A DNA stretch of 64,000 nucleotides from Neckera pumila. Lineage: Eukaryota > Streptophyta > Bryopsida > Hypnales > Neckeraceae. Positions 1 through 14,238 of the stretch are shown in pieces (the stretch's first letter is position 1; every line of letters begins with the position of its first letter). Made by a program: the position numbers and the translations under genes. The notes beneath the pieces are model-generated. The model ran no database searches. It saw nothing but the letters and a program-made list of their open reading frames with translations, and was not told the origin of the DNA. Location: positions 14,448,501 through 14,512,500 of the forward strand of contig OZ018412.1 in the NCBI GenBank assembly GCA_963969595.1. The letters are read 5' to 3'.

Positions 1-167
1 ATACATAAAAATAAAAACTATAAGACGTTTGTAAGTATGGCACACTTAACACATTGCCGAATGAGTTGAAGAATAGCCCTTCAGTCTAAACTTCATCTCA
101 CCGACTCAAAAAGAATTGAACCCTCAGTCTCCCCAATTTACATGTTCATGAGAACCTGAAAATTCTC

Positions 168-184
168 AAACCCTAAACCCTAAG
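168..184. promoter_or_regulatory. Double telobox motif (AAACCCTAAACCCTAAG)
   Basis: Two overlapping copies of the plant telobox AAACCCTAA lie about 90 bp beyond the stop codon of the minus-strand oxidoreductase gene. In plants this motif is usually found in promoters and 5' UTRs of genes active in dividing cells. Here it would serve a gene starting to the left of, or beyond, the window, or it is a chance or interstitial telomere-like repeat. Related single motifs sit upstream of GCP4 and of the zinc-finger gene in this window. The match is exact; the function is inferred. Confidence 0.4.
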
Positions 185-271
185 CTATGGACACGACACC
201 CTAAGCAATAAACCCTTAGATATAGACATGAAACCCGAAGCGCAATTGCACTACTCCCTCAAGCACATCCG

Positions 272-949
272 TCATTCGTACACGCCGTTCGGCGTCGAAG
301 CAGCGTCCGCTTTCTGTCTCTTCGCGGCGACTTCAAACGCCTCAAGAAAAGCTTCAGGAGGCTGCGCACCCGAAATTTCATACTGTCCGTCGATAACAAA
401 ATGCGGCACTCCCGACACTCCTCTCCGGAACTTCCTCTCCGCTTCCAGCACCTCCTTCAACCCCGCTTCCCGATCCTCCAAAAAACCCCTCGCCCCTTCC
501 ACTCCCACTTTCTCCGCGGCCGCCACCAAAACCTCCCGATCCCCGATATACTTCTCCTGCGTGAAGAAATTCAAAAAAAGCTCCTCCACGACGGCATTTT
601 GCTTCTCAAATCCTTGCTTCCCCGCGAGCTCGATCAACCGGTGACTGTCCAACGTGCTCCCCGTCTTGCCTCCCATGGAGTATTTGTAGCCGAGATTAGA
701 GAAGGCGCCGCCCACACGGTCGAGGATCATCTGCATCCTGCCGGAACCGAACTTGGACTTGTAATAGTCGATTTTGTTCACCCCTTCGGTAGGCGCATCG
801 GGGTTTAAGAAGAAGGGGTGCCATTTGACTTCGACGGCGTAGCGGTCGTTGGTGGAGGCGATCGCTTGCTCCAAGTGCTTCTTGCCGATGAAGCACCAGG
901 GGCAGATCGTGTCGGAGGTCACGTCAACGCGCAGCACCTGCTTCGCCAT
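272..949 (-). CDS. FrnE/DsbA-like thioredoxin-fold oxidoreductase (225 aa, intronless)
   Basis: Probable thiol-disulfide oxidoreductase of the DsbA superfamily, FrnE-like branch, cytosolic by default because no signal or transit peptide is visible. The active-site CPWC is at residues 16-19 right after the first beta strand, the usual place. The cis-proline loop GVPHFVIDG is at 180-188 (Pro182), and the helical insertion between them carries the FrnE-typical TLDSHRLI stretch at 99-106. Total length matches the family (about 210-230 aa). The ATG is the first in frame and gives the canonical short N-terminus (MAKQVLRVDVTSD). It is a single exon with high GC in third positions compared with the AT-rich flank. 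The physiological substrate of plant members is not established, so oxidase versus isomerase activity is open. No neighbour within 16 kb suggests a partner. The same domain is widespread in bacteria, but plants commonly carry a copy, so recent transfer need not be invoked. Confidence 0.93.
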   Translation of the reverse strand: MAKQVLRVDVTSDTICPWCFIGKKHLEQAIASTNDRYAVEVKWHPFFLNPDAPTEGVNKIDYYKSKFGSGRMQMILDRVGGAFSNLGYKYSMGGKTGSTLDSHRLIELAGKQGFEKQNAVVEELFLNFFTQEKYIGDREVLVAAAEKVGVEGARGFLEDREAGLKEVLEAERKFRRGVSGVPHFVIDGQYEISGAQPPEAFLEAFEVAAKRQKADAASTPNGVYE

Positions 950-2773
950 CGCTACAAGAGAGTGCGGCCTCCTCGCTATGGTGGATCCCGAAATTTTGTG
1001 GGTTTTCTGCAGAGTGATAGAAAATAAGGCTAATTTGTTCGTGAAATCGGAAACTCGGTGAATTTGATTGTGATGACGGTTGATTTCATGATTGCCGCAG
1101 TTACGAGAATTTATAGTTGTCGAGGTGGGTTGGGGTCGGAAAGCGAGAACGAAGCTCGGATTGCTGTTGTCAAAGGGACGCTTCCAGGGAAGTATCCTCG
1201 TTCGGATGATTTCTGTCGGCGGCGTTCATCTGATGGATGACTTCATTAGTTGGATTGGTTTCGTTTTCCAAAGGCGACTGGAATGTTCTCGAGCGCCTCT
1301 GTCAGTGACGAAGAATCCATGTGAGATCGGTTGAAAGAGGCCGTCAGGGTTTGATTTTTGGCACCCTACGGTGCAAATACAGAAAAAAATATAAAAATAT
1401 AAAAAAATAGTTAAAAAATATCTGGTCTGACATGGTGCTGACACGTGGCACTAGTAGTGCCACATCAAATTCCAAAAGAAATATTTAAGAAAAAAATTTA
1501 ATCAATTTTTTTGTAATTACTTCGCTGCCATAGAAAGAAACTTGAAATTTCCTAATGCTAAATTGCAAAATTAGATTGCTTCGCACACTAATTCCTCTAC
1601 ATTCTATACTATATAAATATATGAAGTTATTATAGAAGGATGCAGTAATGTAGGAACCATGTAAGTTGCATGGAAGGGTATATTAGTTCATGGCTTGGGT
1701 TTAGAGATTGGCATGTGTCTCTATCTAGAGAAGCAATGAGTCATGAAGTAACTTCTCTAATGAAGGCAATCCAATTTCACTATTTAGTGTAGACGATAAG
1801 AAGATCCTACCAATTGTCTTGTTAGCCTCCGTAAATAGAAAAGAAGAATTTCATATTTCACCGAAATTGGTGAACAACTCCATTGGTGGAGATTGGTCTA
1901 CCTTGAAAGGAATTAATACGTGAGTTATACTTACTCGATCTCTTCCCACCCACTGAGTCCATATGTAAGTGCCCCCTTAAACCTTCTAGCTCTCCCCACA
2001 AACTTTGTCCTTTGGTCTCACATGGTAGGAGGCCCTAAGAGCATTCCTTGAAGTTGATGTGCAAATGCAAAGTCAAAATTGTAATTAGAGGTTATTTTTT
2101 ATTTGTAGACAAATCAAAATCATAAATTTTGAAAATAAAAAATTTGGAAGATTTTTCTATCTGATATGAAGTTTTAGAGTCAAGGCTTGAAGAAATCTTA
2201 ATGTTTTGAGTTTAACAAATGACTTTCAGGATTACTATAGAAATGAATAATAGACTTGTTTAGTGAAATGTTGAATTCTCTTATATGTACATGTTTAATA
2301 AAGCACCTCAAAGAAGATCCAATATTATTCACAAAAGGTTCTATCAATTTACAACCATGAACAAAGCTGGAGACTTTTTTAGAAATTCATCGTTTCATCC
2401 TCCTAAAATATAGCATTGTACAATATTTGTAATCCCTCCCTAAAATTATAATTTTCAAGCCTATTTTAGGCCAAAAAATCCAAATTAATAATTTTTTGGT
2501 TTTCTTTTAAATTTGTATTTACTAAAGTCTATTCAATTTAGACAAAATTCCAACTTGATACGAGACTTGATACTCTTTGTGTATGTTTTTTTTTTTTAAA
2601 GACTACAAGATATTATGATGGTTTGATTACTACCACACTATTGATATAAGTTTGATTTTTTTTAATCAAAAAATATTTTTGTGGAATGTCTCCAACTTTA
2701 TTAATAGGGACACATGGTTATAAAGTCAATAGAGAAAATCTAAGGCCTCTAGAAGGCTGCTCTACAATCCATT
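950..2773. other. Intergenic, upstream of the oxidoreductase gene
   Basis: The first about 400 bp are moderately GC-rich and should contain the promoter and 5' UTR of the minus-strand oxidoreductase gene; no TATA box stands out. From about 1370 onward the sequence becomes AT-rich and shows stop codons in all frames. A GGTAGGAGGCCCTAA-type end at about 2022-2037 resembles the ends of the small element at 12985-13312. No gene or RNA feature could be supported. Confidence 0.5.
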
Positions 2774-3917
2774 CATTAGAAAAATTCTTAGCCTTCCGGA
2801 GGGCCGCTCCACAGTGACCGAACCAATCTGTGATTTAGTAGGGGCATATAGCCGCAGTGCATTGTTAGAGTGTATGAATTTTGCGAAAGACATCAGGACT
2901 CCAATAATGAGGTGTAGTAGAAGTCTGTTTAATATTCAACCGCGTGAGCATATAGGGTGATTAATTGGAAATTTTATCAAATTCAATGAAATTAAGAAAT
3001 ATGAAGTAGATTTTCAAGCGAGTTGCTAAAAATTAGAAAAATTTTACATTTCCACTAGCTTCTAAAGCCACCTAGTTTAAGTTGTTTGAAGATGAGAAGA
3101 GAAGATCTTTATGTACACATGGGGTGGTAGGAGGTAGAACAATCTATGTGGGATATGTAATTTAGAATTTGTAGTTTCTCAACCGCTCATAGTTAAATTT
3201 AAAGTAATAATTGTGTTAAAATTAGTATTTTAGACCTCATTTAGGCATAGTAGAATGAATTTTTTCAAAAAACTTTGAACCAAAGAAAGTTGGATTATCA
3301 AGATAGTTTTCATCTCCAAAAATCCGTTTGAGGTTTAGAGCCTCCAATAAAAAGTTCTGGATAAAATTAGGAAAAGGTATATTAAAATGTCAAAGAAAAT
3401 CTCCATTTCAACCCCTTTTAGAATTTCTTTTATAACTTTTTACTGGATGCTTGAAACCCCAAACGGATTTTTGGAGATGAAAATTAGCTTGATTTTTCAA
3501 CTTTGTTTAGTTCAAAGTTTTTTGAAAAAATTCATTCTACTATGCCTAAATGAGGTTTGAAATTCTAGTTTTAACACAATTCCTGCATTTGACAATGAGT
3601 GATCTCTCTTCTAAATAACCGTCATACCCTTTGAAGATTCACCATGGACAATTCATTTTTCTATAAAAATAACCTCTTCACCCTTCCTTCTCACCAATTG
3701 TCAATGAATTAATTCTATTATGATGCCACTAAAAAACCCTTGATGGTAGATGTCCTTGATTTATTTTTGACATTTGCTTTTTTATTCATAACTTGATTAG
3801 AAAACAAGGTATGCAATAATCAAGGTTAAGGTGCATTACAAGACTTGAATCCTGATTTTTAACTACTAGTCTTGGATTTTGAACTAATGACAGTCATCGA
3901 AATTTGTAACTTCAGGT

Positions 3918-5808
3918 CACTATAAGAAACCCGTGTTTCTTTTTATCCTTGGAAACTGCATACTGATGTTGTGACTGGTGTCTTGAAATGTCTACGTGGA
4001 CGTCCAAAATTTTGCGTTGCTTAAGACTCGGGTTTGACATCAGATTTAACATTAGACATCAGCATGTTGGGGGATTGGACGTCCAAAAAACAAGGGTCAA
4101 CGGGGACCTCAAAGGCCGCCATGTGGCTGCCACCTAAGTGCCACGAGGACACGGGCAACCACGTAGGAGTTTTTCATCCATTTTTAGCCATGACGTGGCA
4201 TCTGAGGTGGCACGTGATGTAGTAGTGGAAAAAGTGATGTGGCATCCAACAATATTGATGTGGCATGCCAAGTCAGCATATTTTTTTGTTGTCTAAGAAT
4301 TTTCTTATTGTCTTTGAAGACATCAACATAGAGATCTATATGTTTTTTGAGACATCAACTCAGACGTCCAGACGTTTTCAAACATCACCTTAGACATCCA
4401 AATTTCTTGTGACATCAATGTAAACATCTACATTTCATCATGAATACCTCTGGCAATGTTTGGTATGATTTAGGAGAACAAAATAATATCACATTAGACG
4501 TTCATGGAATGGAATAGAATGGACTATTCAATATGATGTTAATATGAACAGTCTCACATGTCTCATATGATGTCCACATGCATGTCATAATGTCCAATAT
4601 AATATGTTATACACAATACACCATACATCATACATAATATACCATATATAATATGCCTTACAAAATACATCATAATTGGCAATTATGTCACATGGCTTCA
4701 AAAGTCACTTGATAAGTTTATAGAGGGGAGAAGACAAACTCTTTATACAAGTGGAGTGGTAGAAGGGGAGACAAACATTATGGGACATTGAAAACATTGG
4801 ATTTAAATTTTGGTGGAGTAGCACATAGACGTCCAATAAGGTGTATTTTGCATGTCTCAAAGGCCGCTCTAATGACATCTCCATAGATGTTATACCAATT
4901 GTGACTATGTTTCTTAAAATACCTAGAAGTCTATAAAAACGTCCAAGAAAACATCTCAATGTTTTATAAGATGTCTCTAGTGACATCTCTATGTTTACTT
5001 AGACATCTCCAATCCAAGAGTAGAAAACGCATAGATGGGCTCTTTATACAAATGGAGTGGTAGAAAGGAAGACAAACTATATGGGACATTGAAAACAATG
5101 GATTTAAATTTTGGTGGAGCAACATACAAACGTCCAACAGGATGTTTTTTGCATGTCTCAAAGGCCGCTCTAATGACATCTCCAAAGACGTTATATCAAT
5201 TGTGACTATGTTTTCTAAAACATCTAGAAATCTACAAAAATGTTCAAGAAAACATCTCAATGTTTTATAAGATGTCTCTAGTGACATCTCTACGTCTACT
5301 TAGACATCTCCAAAATAAGTGTAGAAAATGCAAAGAGACAACCCCGCTATACTGACGTGGCATGCCGTATCAGCATAATTTGATGCCACGTCAACTAATT
5401 TACACGTGGCATGCCACGTCATCTTATTTTCTTCCAAAGCTGCCCAATGGTTGCCCGATTCCTTTTTTTTAACCTCGGTCGGACTTTTATCCAAAAATAA
5501 AGTAATTTCCACAGATTTATCCTTTGTAAATTTTTTTCCTTAAATCTAACATGGTAGTCTATGTTTTTGCAGATGGCTTGTCGGACATCAATGAGTCCTT
5601 AAAATTGTCATCAAAAATCCCAATGTCGATGATAACATCAACTTGTTTTCATTCAAATTTGCCGCAGTCAATTGGAACATCTTTGGAAATCTTTGGAAAT
5701 CGCAATCCTTTTCTTTAACATCTTGATGTCTCCACGGACATAGTATGTTCGGCCTTGGACATTGCATGTTTTTTGCTCTGACATAAAAAAAATGATTTTC
5801 TTATAGTG
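3918..5808. mobile_element. CACTA-like (En/Spm) non-autonomous element nested in fold-back copy 1
   Basis: The element starts CACTATAAGAAAC and ends TTTTCTTATAGTG, giving 12-13 bp terminal inverted repeats with the CACTA signature. Subterminal zones on both sides hold many short direct and inverted copies of GACGTCCA, AGACATC and TGGCATGCCACGTC-like words, as expected of transposase-binding subterminal repeats in CACTA elements. No transposase ORF is present; the two 93-107 codon ORFs on the minus strand are shadows of the internal 300-bp tandem repeat. The expected 3-bp target duplication is not seen (GGT on the left, TAT on the right), which may reflect decay. The interrupted state is supported by the sister fold-back copy at 23961-25220, which has only a few bases at this point. 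Confidence 0.7.
4741..5335. repeat. Tandem duplication of about 300 bp inside the CACTA-like element
   Basis: Two neighbouring blocks, starting CTTTATACAA at 4741 and again at 5042, run in parallel through words such as GGGACATTGAAAACA, CATGTCTCAAAGGCCGCTC and AACATCTCAATGTTTTATAA. They look roughly 85-90 percent alike by eye. Both can be read as a similar open frame on the minus strand beginning MSLETSYKTLRC, but this follows from the duplication itself and is not evidence of a protein. Confidence 0.75.
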
Positions 5809-5934
5809 TATAGGGAAAAAACAAATCATTAAACAAAGTTAAATGTAATTGTGGGGTGCTTTCAACTGCTCTGAAGCAGCTCTCCAGAGGGCTGAGAATT
5901 CTTCAAATGGTTTTTGGACATTTTCTTTGACATT

Positions 5935-6260
5935 TTCAAACATCCGGTTTGAATTTTGTCCATAACTTGTGATTGGAGACTTGAAATCACAAAAAGATTT
6001 TTGGTTATGAAATTTAGCTTGTTTATCCAGCTTTTATTAGTCCAAAGTTTTTCAAAAAAGTTGTTTTACTATGCCTAAATGAGGCCAAAAATTTTGCTTT
6101 TCATACAATTTTTTTTTTCTCACATAACTATGAGCGGTGGAGCTCCTATTCATCTTAATTTACATATCCCACATGCATTGCTTGCCCTACTACAACCTCA
6201 CTTGTATAAAGAGGTTCCTATTTTCATCTCTAAACACACAAATTCAAAAGCCACTTAAAT
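5935..6260. repeat. Half copy of the fold-back element family
   Basis: Shares with 3400-3600, 24640-24790 and 37440-37630 the succession of a 'TTTGNCCATAACTT' word, 'GACTTGAAA', 'TTTTTCAAAAAAGTT' and 'CTATGCCTAAATGAGGCC', followed by CATAACTATGAGCGG, which is the inverse of the sequence at about 3180-3195. Only one arm is present, so it looks like a truncated or decayed copy lying directly beyond fold-back copy 1. Confidence 0.55.
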
Positions 6261-6550
6261 TGATTGAACTGGATTGAACTGGATAATTGGCTTGGTTGGA
6301 TAATTTCATTTTTAAATTTTCAATTAAAAACCTTTGTTTAATATTGGCCTTTTTCTTTTTTGAAATCTATAGTTTATTCCAATAGTGAACCAAGAACAAA
6401 TAATGGTTAGCCTATATTGGCTTTTTTGTATTGTGGAAGTTGACGACAAGTTTGCTCTTACTGATTAGTTTTGTGAAATTCACATCATCTGACTATATAC
6501 TTCTGACAATTTTCATAGGAGATCTACCTATGTTTTAATAGACTGGATGG

Positions 6551-7292
6551 GGGTCGTTGCAAGAAATGGCGTCCACTTTTGGTCCATTTTGGCTTGTTTT
6601 CGGCCAGTACTCCAGTACTCATGAGCTTTTGCATATGATTTTTTAAAAAATATATAAAATAAGGACAATTAGTACAAGACTAAAAGTAGCATATCCCCAA
6701 AATTTCAGATCTAAAAAAAATCTAGGTAAAAAGTTATTCACAAAAAAGAGCGAGCTGAAATTTTGAAGAAAATACATACTTTGACATTTTAATTTGTAAA
6801 AAATAGAAAAAATAATTTTCAAAGAAAGTAAAAATAGAACATTTGGGAAGACTTTATGCTGAAGAGATTTGACTAAAAATTTGATCTTGAAGTCATATAA
6901 AATGTTTAGAACTGCGCGTGCAAGAGAGCCCTCTTTGCATGGATGTAGACAACACAAAATAAAATATTTTTATATGCCCTTTGGTAGAAACATGAGTTCC
7001 TACTATGCAAATAGACCATAGAAATTTCAGCTCTAAATCATTAAATTTGGGTACTCCTTTTTACTCAAAACCCCTAAATCGCAAAACGTGACAAATTAGC
7101 TAAATTGAAATTTAAATATAAAATGATTTTTAAAAATTTCTGAAAAATATGAGATATAATTAACCTCAAGTTAGACATCTCCAATAAAAAATTCAACTTC
7201 ATGAAAATTATGCTTCAAAAGTTATTGCAAAAGGAAGCTTCCACGAACTCCTTGTGACAGTTCAACAGTACCAGTGTTTCTTGCAATGACCC
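6551..7292. mobile_element. Inverted-repeat-ended element, GGGT...TTGCAAGAAA family, copy A
   Basis: Begins GGGTCGTTGCAAGAAA and ends TTTCTTGCAATGACCC, so its ends are 16-bp inverted repeats with about two mismatches. ATGG stands immediately outside both ends and could be a 4-bp target duplication. The interior at 6770-6905 resembles part of the 1.1-kb palindrome at 27088-28181, whose ends are of the same type. There is no plausible coding sequence; the 104-codon minus-strand frame is hydrophobic AT-rich noise. The superfamily is not determined. Confidence 0.65.
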
Positions 7293-7456
7293 ATGGTCAC
7301 TCTGGAGCAGCCCTCCAAAGCCCCCAAAATTCTTCTAATGTATTAGTCAAATCCTCTAGAGAATGATTTTGAATCTTTTTGAGGGATTTTCAATCATTCC
7401 TATAAACTAAACATTGTAAAGAACAACTTTTCTATATATGTCCATATTATTACATT

Positions 7457-11016
<3,560 letters not shown>

Positions 11017-11535
11017 CACTATAAGAGAATGGGGTGTTTTAAGTGAGTTTTTAAGTAGTCTTAGATATATAAGATTTCAAGTAATGACCTTTAAGGCAAT
11101 TTTCATGGTTGTCATATCAGACGAAATATCACTATTTACGGACAGAATCGGACCGATTAGGGCTGACCGGCTGCAAACTTCAGAGGCTTATAACTTTTGC
11201 AAAAATTCTTCAAATTGGGCAAATGAGATATTTTCGACGTCTACAAAAACTTTAAATGTCGAAAACATCTCATTTGCCCGATTTGAAGAATTTTTGCAAA
11301 AGTTACAAGGCTCTGAAGTTTGCAGCCGGTCAGCCCTAATCGGTCCAATTTTGTCCGTGAACAGTGATATTCCGTCTGATATGACAACCATGAAAATTTT
11401 CAGCAAAATATAACTAGAGATACATGTGTTTCTAGTAAAATTTTGCTGAAAAGTGCCTTAAAGGTCATTATTTAAAATCTTACGTCTAGGACTATACTTA
11501 AAAACTCACTTAAAACATTCCATTCTCTTATAGTG
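11017..11535. mobile_element. CACTA-type fold-back miniature element with 3-bp duplication
   Basis: Runs from CACTATAAGAGAATGGGG to its inverse ending CCATTCTCTTATAGTG and is flanked by ATG on both sides, the 3-bp target duplication expected for the CACTA superfamily. Nearly the whole 519 bp folds back on itself: outer arms carry TTTTAAGTGAGTTTTTAAGT and its inverse, inner arms carry GTTTGCAGCCGGTCAGCCC-type words in both orientations, with a turn near 11250. Overlapping 141- and 72-codon frames across the palindrome are symmetry artefacts. A relative lies at 23041-23313. Confidence 0.85.
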
Positions 11536-11720
11536 ATGTATAAACATAAAAAAACCATAAAAGGTTTTCAAACTAGCCACTTCCATTATGAAGGTTTCTA
11601 CAATGACATAATCCGCATAGTGGCTTTCAAAGTTGCCTAAATTAACTTTTCAGTTATCAACTTCTAACCTCACTACCTCACTATCTTTTTCATCTTTACT
11701 TCCAATACTTGAATTATTAA

Positions 11721-12648
11721 CCCCTAAAGGCCCAAGGCCATTTTTCTATAAAAAACCACTAAAAATTGTCATTTTTGCTGCGTTCATCCAAGAAGATAGA
11801 AAAAACTTTTTTTTGAGAATCAAACTATAGGATCTTCTACTTCACTTGTCTAAAATCATGTGGTAAAAATTTCATGAAATTTGACCGTACGGATTAGAAG
11901 ATATTTGCATTCAAAATTGGAAAAGTATTTTGAACATTGTTTTTTTAAATTCAGTTGACTTTGACCCCTATTTGAAAAAAAATTTACACTATAGATTTTG
12001 AATTTTGAATTTTTTGTGTTGAAGAATTGAGTTGAGAGTCTAGGAAAAAAAACAAAAAAAAGCAGACTTGATTTTCATTCTCTAAAAAACTATTAAGTAG
12101 AAGTAGGTCCAAGATTGAGTGAAATGTTAAATTGTTAATAGCTCTAAGATGGAATTGAAACACAATAATACCAACAGTGGGATTGTTCTAGAAAACAAAA
12201 TTAACCATGTCCAACAATATATTTTGAAACATTGTAAAAATTGCATTCAGAAATGAATCCTATAAGTTATTTTTTCAAGATTTTGCTTAGATTGCCCAAA
12301 AAACAAGATTGTCCATAACTTTCTCATATTTAGTCAAAATGGAATGAATCAAAGCTTCATACGTAGACAAAAACATAATCTTTCAAAAAAACAAAAAAAT
12401 AAAAAAAAATTCAGTTTTTTGTGGATTTTTTTTCTGCCCGGACCGAGGCCCGGACAAACTGAAATTAACACAGAGAGTGGCATAACTTTTGCTTTTGGGC
12501 AAACTGAAAAAAAAATTATATTCCCATAAAGCTAATATGATATCCTATCTCCAAAAAAAGTTTCAAAAAATCATGTGAAAAATTGAGGTTACATGAGCTT
12601 GCCCAAAATCCCAAGTGTTCCCTCAAGGGACACTTGAGCCTGTAGGGG
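11721..12648. mobile_element. TTAA-flanked piggyBac-like element, copy A (928 bp)
   Basis: TTAA directly flanks both ends. The element begins CCCCTAAAGGCCCAAG and the reverse complement of its end reads CCCCTACAGGCTCAAG, so the 16-bp terminal inverted repeats differ at about two positions. A TTAA target duplication with CCC-starting ends is the hallmark of piggyBac elements. No transposase is encoded, so it is a non-autonomous derivative. The interior shares blocks with copies B-E, for example the stretch around 11860-11930 (AAATTTCATGAAATTTGACC) and GTTGAAGAATTGAGTTGA near 12020. Confidence 0.75.
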
Positions 12649-12984
12649 TTAAAAACTAAGTCGCTAAGGGTGCAATCTTTCTTGAATGATACCATGCACT
12701 CTATTGAGTATAATTCACTTATAAGAGTCAAAGGAAAAACACACTATAAATCTTTGAATTGGAATTTGATTATGTAATGTTGGCACAATCATATTCTAAA
12801 GCTGTACTTGGGTCATCGTAACAATTACATATACTTTGCTTTTTACTTTATGCCAAAGTCTAAAGATGATCTCATATGGACAAATTGATGATGAAGCAAC
12901 CACAATCCATAAGAAGTTCTTCGCTGTACTCAATACTTGGACCAGCCATTAGATTTCCTTTACCCCTCCAAGTAAGCAATTACT
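12649..12984. other. Short intergenic gap between two elements
   Basis: About 340 bp of mixed, mainly AT-rich sequence between the TTAA element and the next small inverted-repeat element. I see no gene, promoter or repeat in it. Confidence 0.4.
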
Positions 12985-13312
12985 AAGGTAGGAGGTCCAT
13001 AAATGGACCATCTAAGGGCTGGAACTGAATTTTCGGGAGGCGCAACATCTTGAAATACTTTCCAGTAAATTTTTCTTGAAAGACAAGTGGAATGACATCT
13101 AATCCAAGTCATTTCATATTTTTTGGAGCTTTGTGGAATTAGTTATAAAATTTTGAAGTTGAAATGGTATAGGGCTCTAAAATGGCTAACCTCCTCAAAT
13201 ATGCACTATTTGTACGTTGTTGAAGGCTATGAAAAGGCAACATGTACAAGTAGTGTACATTTAAGGAGGTGGTCCATTTTAGAGCTTGAGTGCTTTTAGA
13301 ACCTCCTACCTT
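12985..13312. mobile_element. Small inverted-repeat element ending AAGGTAGGAGGT
   Basis: The left end AAGGTAGGAGGTCC and the right end GGACCTCCTACCTT-like sequence (written ...AACCTCCTACCTT) are inverted repeats of about 14 bp. Further inside, GTCCATAAATGGACC and its partner GGTGGTCCATTTTAGAG continue the symmetry. It abuts the TTAA of the next element at 13311, so one may have inserted at the edge of the other. Similar ends occur near 2022, 33527 and 54062. Non-coding; superfamily unknown. Confidence 0.55.
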
Positions 13313-13314
13313 AA

Positions 13315-14238
13315 CCCCTAAAGGTCAGAGACTATGTTTTCACCAAAAACACTCCAAAACTGCCATTTCTATTACAAGTACCAAATTTTAGAAAAAAAAA
13401 CATGTTTTGACACATGTAACCATAGGATCTTGTAGTAAACTTGTTTGAAAATATGTAGAAAAAATTTCAGAATTTTCCACCTTATAGATTGCAAGATATT
13501 AACATTTGAATTGACAAAAATTGTTTTTTGCCCCTGCAAAAAACCGGGCAGCTGCACTTCACAAGGTCACATTTAAATGAAAAAATGTCCAAAATGGTGG
13601 TTACTCCTTGGATTCATTCTTCAAAGCAAGTTGTCTACATGCTTAAAAAATTTCAGATCATTTGGGATTATACAACATATAGGAAAAAAATATTAAGTAG
13701 AAAGAAGTAGAGAATGATTCAAAACACGAAATTGTTAGGAATTTAATTATGGAATTGAAAAATGTCAATCCCAACGGTTGCAATGTTGCAATAAACAATA
13801 TACATCCTATAATTTTATTTTTTTCAAAAATATTAAAAATTGAGTTAAATAAAGGACTTCAAAGTATATTTTAGAGTAGGAAATCCATAACTGCTCGCAA
13901 AATAGAACACCTTATAATTTTCACCTCATAAATCAAAATGGAATAATTCAAAGCTTTACACGTGTATTTAAACCTAATAAACCAATTTTAAACATTTATT
14001 TTTTTTAAAAGCAATTTTTCAGAAATTTTTGGAGCTGCCCACTGCCCACTGAAAATGACATATCATCCAATAACTTTTTAACCATGTAGTCAAAAGCTTT
14101 GAAAATTGTTGGGCCTTAAAGCTACTCCTTGGGCACACATTGTGTGAAATTTTCAAAGAAAAAAAACAAAATTTCTGTCCGAAGTGAGCTGCCCAAAATC
14201 ACTATGTTGCCAAAAAATGCCGTTTGGTCTTTTAGGGG
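13315..14238. mobile_element. TTAA-flanked piggyBac-like element, copy B (924 bp)
   Basis: TTAA lies at 13311-13314 and 14239-14242. The ends read CCCCTAAAGGTCAGAG and, inverted, CCCCTAAAAGACCAAACG. The length is within 5 bp of copies A and C. Interior words shared with copies C and D include CACCAAAAACACTCCAAAACTGCC near the left end and TTGCAAGATATTAAC. Non-coding. Confidence 0.75.

Larger units (their letters stand above)
2774..5909. mobile_element. Fold-back element, copy 1, split by a CACTA-like insertion
   Basis: The outer ends read CATTAGAAAAATTCTTAGCC on the left and, as reverse complement on the right, CATTTGAAGAATTCTCAGCC, so they are imperfect terminal inverted repeats about 25-40 bp long. 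Inside, about 3210-3585 folds back on itself: a stretch starting GACCTCATTTAGGCATAGTA reappears inverted ending in CTATGCCTAAATGAGG. The same order of blocks occurs uninterrupted at 23961-25220. Relative to that sister, copy 1 carries 1891 extra bases (3918-5808) and would otherwise be about 1245 bp, almost the same length. No coding capacity was found, so it is non-autonomous. I could not define a target-site duplication or assign a superfamily. Confidence 0.75.

Noticed and set aside
272..949. Bacterial transfer or contamination as the source of the FrnE-like gene
   Set aside because: The family has ordinary plant members and the flanks are the same AT-rich plant DNA; nothing in the sequence requires transfer.
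4705..5287. Two related minus-strand frames (93 and 107 codons) as a tandem gene family
   Set aside because: They are produced by a 300-bp tandem inside a CACTA-like element, differ by substitutions without sign of codon constraint and have no start context or domain.
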